Source of the DNA: Diaporthe sp. PMI_573
Taxonomy: Eukaryota > Ascomycota > Sordariomycetes > Diaporthales > Diaporthaceae
Assembly (NCBI GenBank): GCA_021399435.1
Contig: JAJTUP010000020.1
Span: 992,001-1,056,000, forward strand
Reading direction: 5' to 3'
Length of the DNA: 64,000 nt
The notes beneath the pieces are model-generated. The model did not search any database, was not told where the DNA came from, and saw nothing but the letters and a program-made list of their open reading frames with translations. Positions 43,568 through 54,570 of this stretch are shown one piece after another (the stretch's first letter is position 1; each line of letters starts with the position of its first letter). A program made the translations under genes and the position numbers.

Positions 43568-44085
43568 AAAGGAACTGTACACCGCTTGGGACGGCTTGTA
43601 ACAGTTGCAAGCTGGAAGTGGTGCAAATTTGGGAACCACTCAATTTTGAGATCATAAATCAACGGGGAAAGGGGTGCAGTGTGCCCGAGTACGTACAGAT
43701 ATTTGGATTTGAATTCTCTACCTCTTCTCTTTCAAAGATCATTCTTTTCGAAAAATTTCAAGTATCCTGATTAACACTTTAGACCTTCCCTAGTGAGCTT
43801 ATGTTTAATTTTGGTAAAGGAGGGTTGGTTTGCTGCACCACGGGTTCGGAATGCCTTGGGAGTATCTATGATGATCTCAGGCCGAAGAATCATTTATTTC
43901 TGGATCCACTACTATCTGAAACCAATAAAACAGAAAAGGTTTGCGCAAGCGGACCTAAATAAGGCCTCGTCCGGGTCAGCATTGTGGCTTCACAGTCCGT
44001 GCCAGTGACAACCAGCCATGGGACCTTCAACCGAGCTCGAGGTATGAACACTTGACATTTGGAAGACTATACCCGAAGCTCAAAC

Positions 44086-44580
44086 ATGACTTCATCTGAA
44101 GCAAGTGTCTCCAGAAACACTGGACTGGTGGGAGGTTCTGCCGTCAAGAAAGGGAAACGTTCGTCAAATCGCGACACTAGCTCCACGAGAACAGATGACG
44201 ACGACTTGATGCGAGCCTCCAAAAGGCTTATTGAGTAACTCACAGATCAAATTGCAGCGCAGCCAGACTCAAGGCATTTGGCCATGATAGGGTCCGAAGG
44301 CCGTTAAATAATTAAGCTTGGTCACTATGAGACACGAACTAGACCAGGTGGTTGGTCTCCCGGTCTTGTGGTCATTGAAATCACTGATGAGCAGGTATAC
44401 CACACTTCAGGCTGATGAACTGTATTGAATCAGTGACTAACGTTTGGTATGAGGATGATGGAGCTGTTGGACTACTAACATGGTTGTTGGTCATTACTGT
44501 GACTGACTTGGTGCAAGCTTTCAACGAAATCATGGCTGACTTCACGAATTCTCTGAAGTCGCTGACGAAGGTCACTCATT
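44086..44580 (+). pseudogene. Candidate pseudogene, 164 codons with two internal TAA stops
   Basis: From an ATG, one frame runs 164 codons to TGA with only two interruptions, at 44236 and 44305. Both are TAA where CAA (Gln) would fit: KRLIE-stop-LTDQI and GSEGR-stop-IIKLG. C-to-T change at CpA is the signature of repeat-induced point mutation in fungi. The predicted protein starts with a Ser/Lys/Asp-rich segment and later has a hydrophobic stretch (VGLLTWLLVITVTDLV). No family is recognised. Chance openness cannot be ruled out. Confidence 0.3.
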
Positions 44581-44830
44581 GAAACTTCTCATATTATCCT
44601 CGACAACGGCCACTCAATTAATCACACTTGGTAGGCCTCTGAAGATACGAGATCCCGCCTACCCTTCCATTGTGTGTTACTGCTCAACAAAGACCTGGAC
44701 AATAGGCTCTTTGAATGGACAAAGTCCATTGAAGAATTGAGACAACGTTCGACACACAACTTTTGTTCCCAAAATAATCGACCGTGTCTTTGACAACACC
44801 ATAGTACTACGTCTTTGTGCCCTTGAATAT

Positions 44831-44837
44831 TATAAAC
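44831..44837 (+). promoter_or_regulatory. TATA box of the Ulp1-like gene
   Basis: TATAAAC lies 98 nt before the ATG at 44929. Confidence 0.4.
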
Positions 44838-44928
44838 AACCGGGTATTGTCACGATTCAATATCACACAGAACCAATTCAGTTTTACATTATCATACACA
44901 ACAATCATCTTGTACACTACCAATTACA

Positions 44929-46429
44929 ATGAACCCTAACCAACCAAACCACATCCCATCGAATTTCACGCGCCCCTTGGCGGCGTCTCGAAGGATTGCG
45001 AAATGGGGCGGCGCCAGAATGTTCAGCAGGCCAGCCAAGGAGGCCTTCGACGCGGCGAGGAAGTTGAATAAGCGCAGTCGTAGGTTTGCCAGGTCAAGAA
45101 CCATTGAACAGCCCCTCGGCGCATACATCCCAGCAACGAGCGCTGGGTCAGACTTGGACATATCCGCTATAGACGCCACTAGTCACCATGACTGGCTCAA
45201 AGGTCTGACCGGTAGTGCCATCGATGGGCACCTCCGGATTGTCTGTAATTATGCCAATGAATGGCATCAGCGCATGAATCCAGCCCGTAACTATACGGGA
45301 GTTGGTGTAAGTATTTCCTTAAAGATCACAAGGTGACTCGCTCAATCCCTGAGGAAGCACCCCAGTGAAATTTCTTCTCTGGTTTTCGATAGATAAACTA
45401 ATTTGATGAATACAGGCACCAGAAGGGCCTCTCGCAGGTGGACGTCCCCTTTTCTACGTGGCCGATGTTGATAACAATGGCGTGCCATTTGCTAACCCCT
45501 CACCCGAGCAGTTCTGGATGATGAGGTATCTTTTTGTCCCAGTTTTCATGCCTCCAAAACAAGCAAATCTCGCTGGTCACGTTGCCTTGCTTGTCATCTG
45601 CCCAGTAATCAAGACTCTGGAATTTCTTGACAGTGACAATGAGCCAGCTGATGCTGACTACACACATGGCCTTGTTGGGAGAATAATGCAGTGGATGTCC
45701 ACGATCCTGGACAAGCCTACTCCTCAGTATACTAATGACCCGCAGTTTGTCCCAGAGGAGTGGCAGTTCCGAGACTCCCGTTCAAAGCAGCAGATAAAAG
45801 CCACTGGTGACTGTGGTGTATTTGCTGTAACGCAGGCGCAGTACATGGCTTTTGGATACGACTATAGCCAGAGTGAAAAGCAGAATTGGCCGGCTGATTG
45901 TAATTGGTCGTTGACCCACGCCCACCGCCGGTACAGAATTACGACGGATCTTACCGGGGAAGGTGTACCGGCCTCCTTCTTCACCTTTTTCAACCCCGAG
46001 TTTCGGCTCAATCACATCCAGAACCATCAATACTACCCCATCATCGACACCCCTCCAGTGCTAGCCGGGCGTACCTGGCGAGAGTACAGAAGGCACCCCC
46101 AGTTTGCAACACTGCTCACCCCCACATTGCGGAATAGGAGAACGTGCTATGTGGACTGCCGCTACAAGTCATGGTTGGCTAAGCATTGTCGGCGTAATCT
46201 GAGGTTCTACCCCCGCTATACAGAAGAAGGCGGCCCGCACCATTCCTTGAAACGGTTCAGGGAATGGGTAGAGCTTATGGATGAGGCTCGGCGCAGTGGG
46301 GCTTTTATTCCCAAGCCATACGACAGAGACGGTCACAGGGATACTTGGCCCAGAAATTGGATAGAGCCGAGGGAGAGCACAACAGCGGCCCAGTGCCGGG
46401 CAACCGATCTATTAGATCCGCTCTGGTAA
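44929..46429 (+). CDS. Ulp1-like cysteine protease (C48 fold), 463 aa
   Basis: Predicted SUMO/ubiquitin-like-processing protease fold. Two exons (44929-45306 and 45416-46429) with a 109-nt GT-AG intron. The basic N-terminus (about 1-70) is Arg/Lys-rich. The catalytic fold follows: entry motif HDWLKGLTGSAIDGHLRIV; then GHVALLVICP (H181), KTLEFLDSDN (D198), a Gln pair near Q251-Q252 and TGDCGVFAVT (C259). So the His-Asp-Gln-Cys set of C48 peptidases is intact. The 200-residue C-terminal region is Arg/Tyr-rich and unassigned. It is far shorter than housekeeping Ulp1/Ulp2 and lies in an accessory, repeat-bearing stretch, so it is probably a lineage-specific paralogue. The true substrate is unknown. 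Confidence 0.8.
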
Positions 46430-46803
46430 GGCATGGGGATATACTCCTTAAAGAAGTTGATCCCAGGGTTGGTAATTGTGGATGATTAGTAAGTAAATGC
46501 CTATTGCAGTCAGGTACTGATAGGTTGGTGTGTGTATAATGTTTTACGATGTATGAAATTGATAATACTCATTTCTGATTGACAATGTCAATGTACTGGT
46601 GGTGCTATGACCTCAATTCTTTTAAACTCCCACATGTAATTGAATGAGCCTTTTGGCCAGATTGTGGCATTGCTTATGATGTTGACTTACGAGCTCGGAA
46701 AGCTGACCTCTACTTGGGAGAGGAGCTTGATGTTATAAATCGCATTTGTAGGAGGCCACGATGTCAGAGCAAGGCAGCAGACATTCGCCACTAATCCAAT
46801 TAC

Positions 46804-47655
46804 TCAAACCTTTCTCACCTCGGGCCCACCACAACATACCAAACGCACACTGGCCTCAACAACCTTCTTGCAGATCTCCAGCTCAGCGTCATCCCTCGGC
46901 GCATACAGCATGACATACGTGATGGGCCAAAATCCCCTCACCCCACTGAGCGGGTGCCTCTCCCCCCAGCCCTTCTTGACAACCTCCTCGGCATCCGGCA
47001 GGCTCAATATGAGATGCATCGTAGACTCAGGATGCACATGTGTAAACTCGCCCTTGGTCTTCTTCAGGTAGGGCGGGAACACCCGATCGCGATTCACAAC
47101 GTACCATAGCGCGGCGTGGTCGCTCGGCGATCCTGAGCCCTCGAGCCGGGACACGTCGACAAAGACCAGCGAGGGGTTGGCCCGGGCGATATCCTCCTGA
47201 TAGGCGATGAGCCTGTCTTTCATTTCCGCGTTCCGGGGCCCGCGATCGCTCATCTGTCGCTGCGGCGCTACGAAGCCCGGCACGACGGGCCGGTCTCCCT
47301 TGCGTTCGGGGAGGTTGTATCGCGACAAGAAGCTCTTGGTGCCGTGCTCGCCCAGAATAGGTCGGAATTTCGGGTCGGAGAAGGGTTTGTGGTCGCGGGT
47401 GTCGTGTCTCGCGACAATCTGGGTTACGCCTTGGAGCATCCATCCGAAAACATTGTAGGGCATTCCTCCCCGTCCGACAGCCAAATAGGCCTGGTAGGAC
47501 TCCGTTGCCCAGGCGACGGCAGGGCATAAGGCGAGGCCAACCATGATTGCGGTGGTACCGATCACACGCCAATTGTCTCTGACCGTGTCCGGCACGTATT
47601 TTTGGACAAGAATCATTGCGTGCTCGAGCTGCGGATTTTGGATTTTGGATGCCAT
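46804..47655 (-). CDS. Fungal luciferase-domain (DUF5519-type) protein, 283 aa
   Basis: Single exon starting MASKIQNPQLEHAM. One predicted membrane helix lies near the N-terminus (VIGTTAIMVGLALCPAVAW, about 30-50). It is followed by LAVGRGGMPYNVFGWM. The C-terminal domain (about 200-275) has FTHVHPESTMHLILSLPDAEEVVKKGWGE split by conserved His/Asp residues, then HPLSGV and PITYVMLYAPRDDAEL, matching the family that includes basidiomycete fungal luciferase. Ascomycete members are common, do not imply light production, and have no settled function. The arrangement (one helix, then domain) matches others I know in this family. Confidence 0.8.
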   Translation of the reverse strand: MASKIQNPQLEHAMILVQKYVPDTVRDNWRVIGTTAIMVGLALCPAVAWATESYQAYLAVGRGGMPYNVFGWMLQGVTQIVARHDTRDHKPFSDPKFRPILGEHGTKSFLSRYNLPERKGDRPVVPGFVAPQRQMSDRGPRNAEMKDRLIAYQEDIARANPSLVFVDVSRLEGSGSPSDHAALWYVVNRDRVFPPYLKKTKGEFTHVHPESTMHLILSLPDAEEVVKKGWGERHPLSGVRGFWPITYVMLYAPRDDAELEICKKVVEASVRLVCCGGPEVRKV

Positions 47656-47986
47656 CTTCAAGCCCTTGAATGCTGCCGCTCGTCAAAGAACAATGTTTTG
47701 AAGTCTTTTCGTAAGTATGCGGCGAAGGTGGAAATACAACGCGAGTTTCCTCTGTGGTGGGTTGACAAGGGTTTTATGACACCGTTGACACGCATTTGAG
47801 CGATCCTCCTCGGGTGGGTCCGGCTGAGTTGTGGTCTGACATGAAGCCACTGGTCAGCACACCCGCTCGCCTGTTCGGCCGTTAGGATCGAACAAGACTT
47901 TGCATGACTTAAAATTGCACTCCTTTTGCAAATCCCTTGGGTCACTCTGGATCTCAAAAAGACTTCGGAATCTCTCACACCCATTT

Positions 47987-48005
47987 AATATTGTAAGACA
48001 ATATT
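47987..48005. other. Small perfect stem-loop
   Basis: AATATTGT and ACAATATT form an 8-bp perfect inverted repeat around a 3-nt loop, 71 nt before the ATG of the 133-aa frame. Confidence 0.6.
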
Positions 48006-48075
48006 GAAAGCCTTTCCACTTCGATCCAATGGACCGTGTATCAGAACCATAATTGTCAAACACCTTGTTGAGTCG

Positions 48076-48477
48076 ATGTCGATGTCAGGCTTGTTTCAAC
48101 CTACAAGGTATGTCGAACAGCGAATTGATTCTCAACGAAAGCGTAAGTTGCCTTACAACCCAGGACTCGACATTCTTGCCATCCGCGACTTGTATGCAAC
48201 GGGTACCTGCATTCTGGTCATGCCTGATCCAAATATTTGTTGCATCTTCAGCTTCCCTGCCACCATGACCGTTCAGCAGAACTTTACGGGCTGGTGGAGC
48301 ATCTGGAGGGCTTCGGGATACAACGTAGGCATTATCCGGAAAGAATACTCACAGCTGGATAGGATATTCCCAGGTAGAATCAGGACAGCGGAGGAATTTC
48401 GGTGGCGCCAAAACGAGAAGTTGCGCGATGTTAATAAGAGGCCGATCTTGAAAATTCATGGAAATGGGAAACGGTAA
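48076..48477 (+). CDS. Hypothetical protein, 133 aa, possibly a gene fragment
   Basis: A frame from MSMSGLFQPTRYVEQRID to a stop after KIHGNGKR. The middle reads like folded protein (LDILAIRDLYATGTCILVMPD, FTGWWSIWRASGYNVGIIRKEY) and the end is basic. The same frame stays open upstream of the ATG without a better start, so the gene may have lost its 5' part or have an undetected upstream exon. No known domain is recognised. It lies between the luciferase-domain gene and the subtilase. Confidence 0.4.
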   Translation: MSMSGLFQPTRYVEQRIDSQRKRKLPYNPGLDILAIRDLYATGTCILVMPDPNICCIFSFPATMTVQQNFTGWWSIWRASGYNVGIIRKEYSQLDRIFPGRIRTAEEFRWRQNEKLRDVNKRPILKIHGNGKR

Positions 48478-48789
48478 TGGGAGAGAGATGAGGACAGGAG
48501 ATTCATGAAGCTTTGATTGCATGTGTGTGGACCATGTCACAGACAAGACACACTTTGCTGTAGTTTTAAGTCTGAGTTCAACACTACAATAAACAGGATG
48601 ATGCAATCGGTCAACTGTCAACTTGCCTTTGATCTGGCAGAAGTCGTACAGATTCATCATTCACAAACTTCAGTAGAATAAACTCGTATTGGATAAATTT
48701 GGTAGGGTACCCTCCTGCTCGATAACCTTCTATTTTCCATAGAGTACCGTCCGGTGAGGTAGCCTGCAACATCTCATATGCTTCGCGAA
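48478..48789. other. Intergenic between convergent genes
   Basis: 3' flanks of the 133-aa frame and the subtilase gene; no further gene is seen. Confidence 0.5.
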
Positions 48790-51384
48790 CTACAGCCTAC
48801 TGTTACTAGAAGTTGTGGAAGACGCATTGAAAGACAGGGCAGCTAAGTCTCCCCACACAAAGCCCATGGAGCTACCAACGGTATGCGACCCATCCGACCA
48901 CACCAGCCTGCCCCACGTGTTCTTACCCGAATCAGCCTCTGCACCAGCTCCTGCCAGCGTGACAGAAACAACGAAACTCTTCTGCTCTTGCTCCGCAGTG
49001 AATGTTAGCTCCTCGGGGTCAACCGACACCTGGGCCAGGGTCGGGTCGCTGAGCGACACATTGACTCGGTATGTGCCAGCCTCGCCAACGTTTGTGACCG
49101 TACGCGTGAAATTCACCGTCTTGGGCCCGGAATCGGTCTTGGTGTCGTACCCGGCCGCGAAGGACGGATAGTTGAGGTCGTACTGGCTGTAGGCCTTGTC
49201 TGCAGAGCAGGTGCTGTTGGTGCCGCTGATGCCCTGCACGTACTCGGTGGTGGAGTTGAGCGCGCACAGGAAATCGATATAGTCCTCCGTCTTGATATCG
49301 TACACCAGCCCCGGGTCAAGAGCGGCGGCGACGTCAACGTGGCCGTTACCGTAGTCAAAGGGAGTTGCTGCTTCCTGGGTGGCCTCGTCTCTGAACGTGG
49401 ACGCACCCCCCTTGGTCGCCGTGTAGGCCGAGGTCATCAGGGCTGAGCGGATGGCGGCGGGACTCCATTCGGGGCGCCTGGCCATTATGAAAGCGGCGAT
49501 ACCGCTCAGGTGTGGGCAGGACATAGAGGTGCCGGAGATGACGTTGAATTTCACCCGCCGTGTGTCCTCGGGGAGCCCAGTGGTGCCTACATTGTCCGGC
49601 CAGGCGGCCAGGATCTCGACGCCTGGGCCGGTGATATCCGGCTTGAGCAGGTCCGGCGCAGGATAGTTGGGACCCCTGGAGCTGAATGCTGCCATGATCG
49701 GGGCTTCGATGCCTATCACGGTGCCCTGAATGTCCAGACCGGCCGTGGCATCTGCAGACTTTGCGTACGCGAGGATGGCGGCGCCGTCTATTGCTCCGAG
49801 ATGCACGGCTGGGAGAACGTGCGTATCAGCCAAGACATCCTCACCGGTCGCGTTGGTGTTGACGAGGACCATTCCCCAACCACCGGCATCCTTGACGGTT
49901 TGGCCTTTGCCCACTCTCGCAATGTCACCGCCTCGCACGCAGACGACAATCTTGCCCGCGGCCTTCGCTGGCGACAGAGAGCCAGGTCCACACAACGACG
50001 CATCAGTAGTGTTGGTGATATTGCTGTTTGCCGCATCGCTAGCCAGGATGAGAGGAAGCACTTCGAACGCGGCCAGGGTACCGTCCTCGTTGACAGAGAG
50101 GGACTTCCCTGTGAAGTTCTGTCCGTTCCCGAGGGCAACAGTAGCAGGGAATCCACGGTCCTGCGTGCTCGCTCCGACGGTCAGGACCCAAGGGACATTG
50201 TTGGAAATCGTTCCAGCGCCGGGACCAGAGTTGCCACCAGACATGGAGACAAATATTCCCTTGGCCATGGCTGAGAACGCGCCGACGTATACGGGGTCGG
50301 TGCCCAGAGTCGGCGCGCCTCCTAGGGACAGGGAAGCCACGTTGATGCCGTCCGCGATAGCCTCGTCGAAGGCAGCGAGAATATCTGCCTCAGCGCATCC
50401 CGCATTGGGCCAGCACACTTTGTACATAGCAACACGGGCCTTTGGAGCCACTGCAATACGTATGGTCAGCTTTACATGCAAAAGAAAAAGAGTATGTCTG
50501 TGAAAGAAAATACAGGGAAATGTTGGTCATATCGTGGCCTGAGCCTGCAAACTCAGTAGACCTTCAAAGCATAGGCCAGAGTTGGGAGTGTTCCATTGTG
50601 TGTGTGGGGGGGGGACAGTGTCGGAATACTACTTACTACCGCGGGCCGTGCCTGAAGCCTGTCCGAAGATACTCGCATCCTGAACAGCGGCACCGGCAGC
50701 CGTAGACGAGGTGTGAGTTCCGTGGCCATCTGGGTCTCTCGCGGATTTGTACGTCCCAGTGAAGTTGTATGCAGTTCCGTTGTTGGCGTCAAGCCATCCG
50801 GCCTCAAGCGCCTTACTATACCACTTGGCCCCGATGAGCTTGTTGTTGCAGTTCGCCGCCGTGAATTCCTCGCCTTCCACGCAGGACCCCTTCCACCGGC
50901 TGGGGATAGGTGGGATCCCGGTGTCGTCGTAGCTGGCACTCTCGGGCCAGATCCCCGTATCGAAAACACCGATAATGAGGTCAGATTCGCGGTCAGAACT
51001 CGTGTTACCCGTGAACACTGTCCCCTGCTGGCCCAGAAGCTCAGCCTTATCCAGCCCGAGGAACTCGGGAGTGTGGGTAGTATGAAGCTGATAGATTTTC
51101 TGGCGGCTGACGGACTTGACGCCGGGCTGGGCCATAAGTTCGCGAGCCTGGGTATCGGTGAGCCTTGCGGCATAACCGTTCATGGCTGAGCTGTATGAAT
51201 AGATCATTGTGTCACGAGAAGTCACTGCCCGGAGTGAGTTCTCGTGCAAGGAGCGACGAGTCATTGTGGATTGGGCTACAGGGGACTCCATCTGAACGAT
51301 GTAAGTCCTCTCAACACCCTGTGCTTGGCCACTCCCTAGGAGGGCAGCGGAGAGTAGCAGCGCAAACAACTTGAATTTCGTCAT
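48790..51384 (-). CDS. Plant-type subtilisin-like serine protease (S8A), secreted, 802 aa
   Basis: Two exons (51384-50637 and 50450-48790) with in-phase GT-AG intron. Signal peptide: MTKFKLFALLLSAALLGSGQA. The I9 propeptide follows (ERTYIVQ to about 100). The catalytic domain has D142 in GVFDTGIWPES, H221 in DPDGHGTHTSSTAAG, oxyanion N323 in GGNSGPG and S558 in SGTSMSCPHLSG. A PA domain is inserted at about 378-490. A fibronectin-III-like C-terminal domain begins at DLNYPSF and includes TRTVTNVGEAGTYRVNV. This arrangement, and phrases such as PIPSRWKGSC, CNNKLIGAKWY and MAPKARVAMYKVCW, match plant subtilases rather than the usual fungal proteinase-K or Pr1 types. Plant-like subtilisins acquired by horizontal transfer have been reported in Colletotrichum. 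A TATATAAG box lies 155 nt upstream. Confidence 0.95.
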
Positions 51385-51538
51385 ATTAACGAAATGCTCG
51401 CATGTATATTGGACTCCCCTAAATGAATGGCACTGTCTTGCGAACAGTTGTTTCTAGAGAGGGACAATGAAATATCAAAGAGTGGATGGGCGTCAATATT
51501 GGGAACTGTTGGGTGAATGAGGTGTGCGGAGACCGGCT

Positions 51539-51546
51539 CTTATATA
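51539..51546 (-). promoter_or_regulatory. TATA box of the subtilase gene
   Basis: TATATAAG on the minus strand, 155 nt before the ATG. Confidence 0.5.
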
Positions 51547-52092
51547 GGCAACCTGTAGACGCCTTCATTGGATTTCAATACTTGGCAACGTGGAGAAAAG
51601 CCCTCGCTCACTCGGTGTCATCTCTGGCTGGACCTTGGGAGAAAGCTTGTTCACAGAAAGCATACAATATGAGCAGTTCGAGCCCGTTCCGAAATTTGCC
51701 AAGATACTCTCATCCTTGGGCGTTGGACAAAGTCTGCGGAAACAGCGGCAACATTACATAACAGCAGATAGTACAGCCAGGCATCGTGAAGGCTTCTAAT
51801 AATACTTATACGGTTCATTAATGCAGCCAGATAGGGGTTCTGCGTAACTCAAATTAAGTGTAGACCAGGGCGAGAAGATCCCCCCCGCGTATAAGTAAAA
51901 TTACCACTCACCTAGAAACACATTCCAATGATACGGCTGAGATAAGGTTTACTAGTCACCGATATCCAGAGTTTGATGCATGACTTGAATCAGGTGACAC
52001 CCACCTGGACATGGCGGTTCACGGATGACTGCCCGAAAAAGTCGAAAGTTCTGGTTCGGATTCCATCTTGGCGGACATACATACATTCCCAT

Positions 52093-52257
52093 CTCTCATG
52101 GTATACCCTTCTGTGTTATACTTTCCCATCGGATAACTTGCTCACCCTCGTGGGGGGCCATCGTCCTGTGGGAAAACCTCCTAGTGTAGCATCGCCTATG
52201 AGAATCTTCTCGGTAACCTCCGGTGGGATAGTTATCTTCCTGTACGCGAATTGGCAG
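52093..52257 (+). repeat. Degenerate 15-nt minisatellite, locus 3
   Basis: Units such as CTCTCATGGTATACC, TTCCCATCGGATAAC and CGCCTATGAGAATCT recur mostly in 15-nt register with one irregular step. They resemble the consensus of 36303-36437, more weakly. Confidence 0.45.
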
Positions 52258-53620
52258 TCTCAACTCGCCGCGAAACTGTATATTTTCGCTGAGACACAAT
52301 GCGCGTTCTGAATTCTTGGGCAGTGAGCGCTCGGAACCTGTGTACGCACTTCCCGTTGTCTTCCACCGATTATGCAGCTGTTCTACCCAGGGGACAAAGA
52401 TTGTTGCAATTGTGATGCCTCTTGCACGTTAAAAATACATGTCTTCCAGAACATACGTATCGAAAGAGAACAAAGGCATATCTCTCGAGTTTAAAGTGTT
52501 CAGTGGCCAACGAGGGTTCTGCATCAAAATGATATTTTGACTTAGGTTTTCAGGAGGAAAAAAGGGCCTAATCTCCTTTCGGTTATGCACGGGACGGAGC
52601 CCCTGGCATGGAAGCTGAAGGTCCGCCAAACCCAGAAGCCCGGTAAAGCTTAACGATGGAGCTTGCTACATAAATCGCTCTTCCCCTGTGGCCCCCTAAA
52701 TCGGCCAGGGGCTAAGCTCGATCTAGTTCAACTCTATCTGACGCAGAGCTGCTCAAGTTGATTGATTTCAGACAAGATCGATCACAGGAGTCCAAGTGTC
52801 TGGGACGATGACAGCCAGATTCTTCTCGAAAGACTTTCACACACAGCCACTGCAGTTTGATATTGTAGTACTGGGAAAGATATTTTGAAAAGTGATGGAT
52901 TTCAAATCAGTGTTGCCTGCAGTCGTCAATGTCAAGCTCATGGCGGCTGTGGCGTGGCACTCGCACTCGCACAGCGATTGGGGTCGCTTATGGAGGAAAC
53001 ACTCATCCCGCCCTCCGTCCGTATAATCCTTAGCTCCATAGAAGGATGGTTCCGGAACCACGACCCCCCTGTCTTTGTCCACTGCATGCAGGGGTGGACG
53101 GGTCGAATTCAAGCCGACGGTGTTGTTCTGCCGCCCACCCTTCTTCTCGTGCAGATGTACGCTGACCCTTTCTGGTCAAGCTCGATCATGGTCATGCCGC
53201 CAATCGACAAGCCACACTTTTGATGTGCCGCTGCGGGTCAATCACCTCCACCCAAGGCCCCCCAAGGTTCCATGCGGGACTCGAGTTCTCCCACCCGCCA
53301 TCGAATCCGCTTCGTCTGAACGAGGCTATGTAGCTTACTCAGGAGCTGACGGTGTTATCGGGTTGCAAGGATCATGTAGCTCGTGGATCTACCTAAACTG
53401 GGAATCATTCTGCGCCGCTAACTATTCTAATTCACCCGACCAGAGCCTTGTGGTCCTCCTTAGTGAAGAGGATGCCTAGAGGTGATCTTATGCTTCAACA
53501 CATATATGAAACTTCAATGGCCATAAAATCTCAACTGACTCCTGCCATCAGTTCCTGCTCAGATTTCTCATCCTTCATTAGAAGACACTCACACCTTCAG
53601 CAGTTTTGACATCAGACACA

Positions 53621-54570
53621 ATGACAGCCGGAGACTTTGAACCCGTCTTTACGACGACTACCTCTCCCGTGGATGCCAGACCACCTCCTGTCCTGGAAGT
53701 AAGTCGAGGTTCCTCGCTCTTGTACAATCAGCGCGCATTTACTGACCAGCTTTGCAGGGCTTTTTCAAGGACTCGTTCAAGCTCCCCACCATCTTGGCCC
53801 TCGGTGCTCTCCTCCAGACTGTAGTGATCACGGTCCTCCCCGCGCGTTACGCCCTGATCCCACTCATTCTCCTCCTCGGTCAGGCAATCATCAATACTAT
53901 CCTCCAGGCCAGAACACCAAAAGATAATGCCTTCACCCTCGACGTGATCCCCGGCCGCGTGACAGCCCAGCTCCCCTCGCGCACGAGCGGGGCCTTCGGC
54001 TCGAAACCCGCGGCCCAGCCCCTCGTCGTCTTCCACCTGGGTGTGCGCTTCAACCACCCGCTTGGCCTCCTCGGCCCCGGAGCGAAGGAAATAGGCGATC
54101 ACTTCACGGCAATGATCAAGGAGCTCGAGAACAGGCGCGACGAGTTCGGCATGTTGAAACTCACCACCTGGCGCGCCGTCGAGCGCAGTTCCAACAACAC
54201 GCTGATGACCATCGCTTACTTCCGCGACGTTGCCGGGTTAAACAAATTCGCCCACGACAAGGTTCACCGCGAGGGTTGGGATTGGTATCAGCGCTTTGCC
54301 AAGAAGGAGGGCAACTCAAATATCGGTATTTTCCACGAGACGTTTGTTACGCGTCCTGGGGACTACGAGACCATCTACGTGGACTGCCCGCCGACCATGC
54401 TGGGCGCTGCGAATGTCAAGATCAATGGTGACCAAGCTGAGAAGGAGTCGAAGGTGGAGGGTGAGACGTGGGTCCGCCCGCTGGTCAGCGCGAATCACTC
54501 TGCGCTGCGTAGTCAACAGGGGCGTATGGGCACATCACTTCCATTCGAGGCGGGAATGGACATGTACTGA
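53621..54570 (+). CDS. DUF4188 monooxygenase-like protein, 296 aa
   Basis: Two exons (53621-53698 and 53758-54570), with a 59-nt GT-AG intron with ACTGACC branch sequence. Two hydrophobic segments near the N-terminus (ILALGALLQTVVITVL and YALIPLILLLGQAIINTI) suggest membrane anchoring. The following domain (about 95-245) starts VVFHLGVRFNHPLG and contains LKLTTWRAVERSSNNTLMTI, YFRDVAGLNKFAHDKVHREG and IGIFHETFVTRPGDYETIYVD, typical of the DUF4188 dimeric alpha/beta-barrel family annotated as monooxygenase. No cofactor motif is visible and the substrate is unknown. Some fungal relatives lie in secondary-metabolite or detoxification loci; here the neighbours give no hint. Confidence 0.85.

Larger units (their letters stand above)
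51385..53620. other. Intergenic, divergent promoters of subtilase and DUF4188 genes
   Basis: No credible gene; open frames begin at non-ATG codons. It contains a TATA box for the subtilase and a diffuse 15-nt repeat array. Confidence 0.5.

Noticed and set aside
52837..53223. Frames of 91-112 codons on both strands
   Set aside because: Both start at TTG, lack domain motifs and overlap each other.
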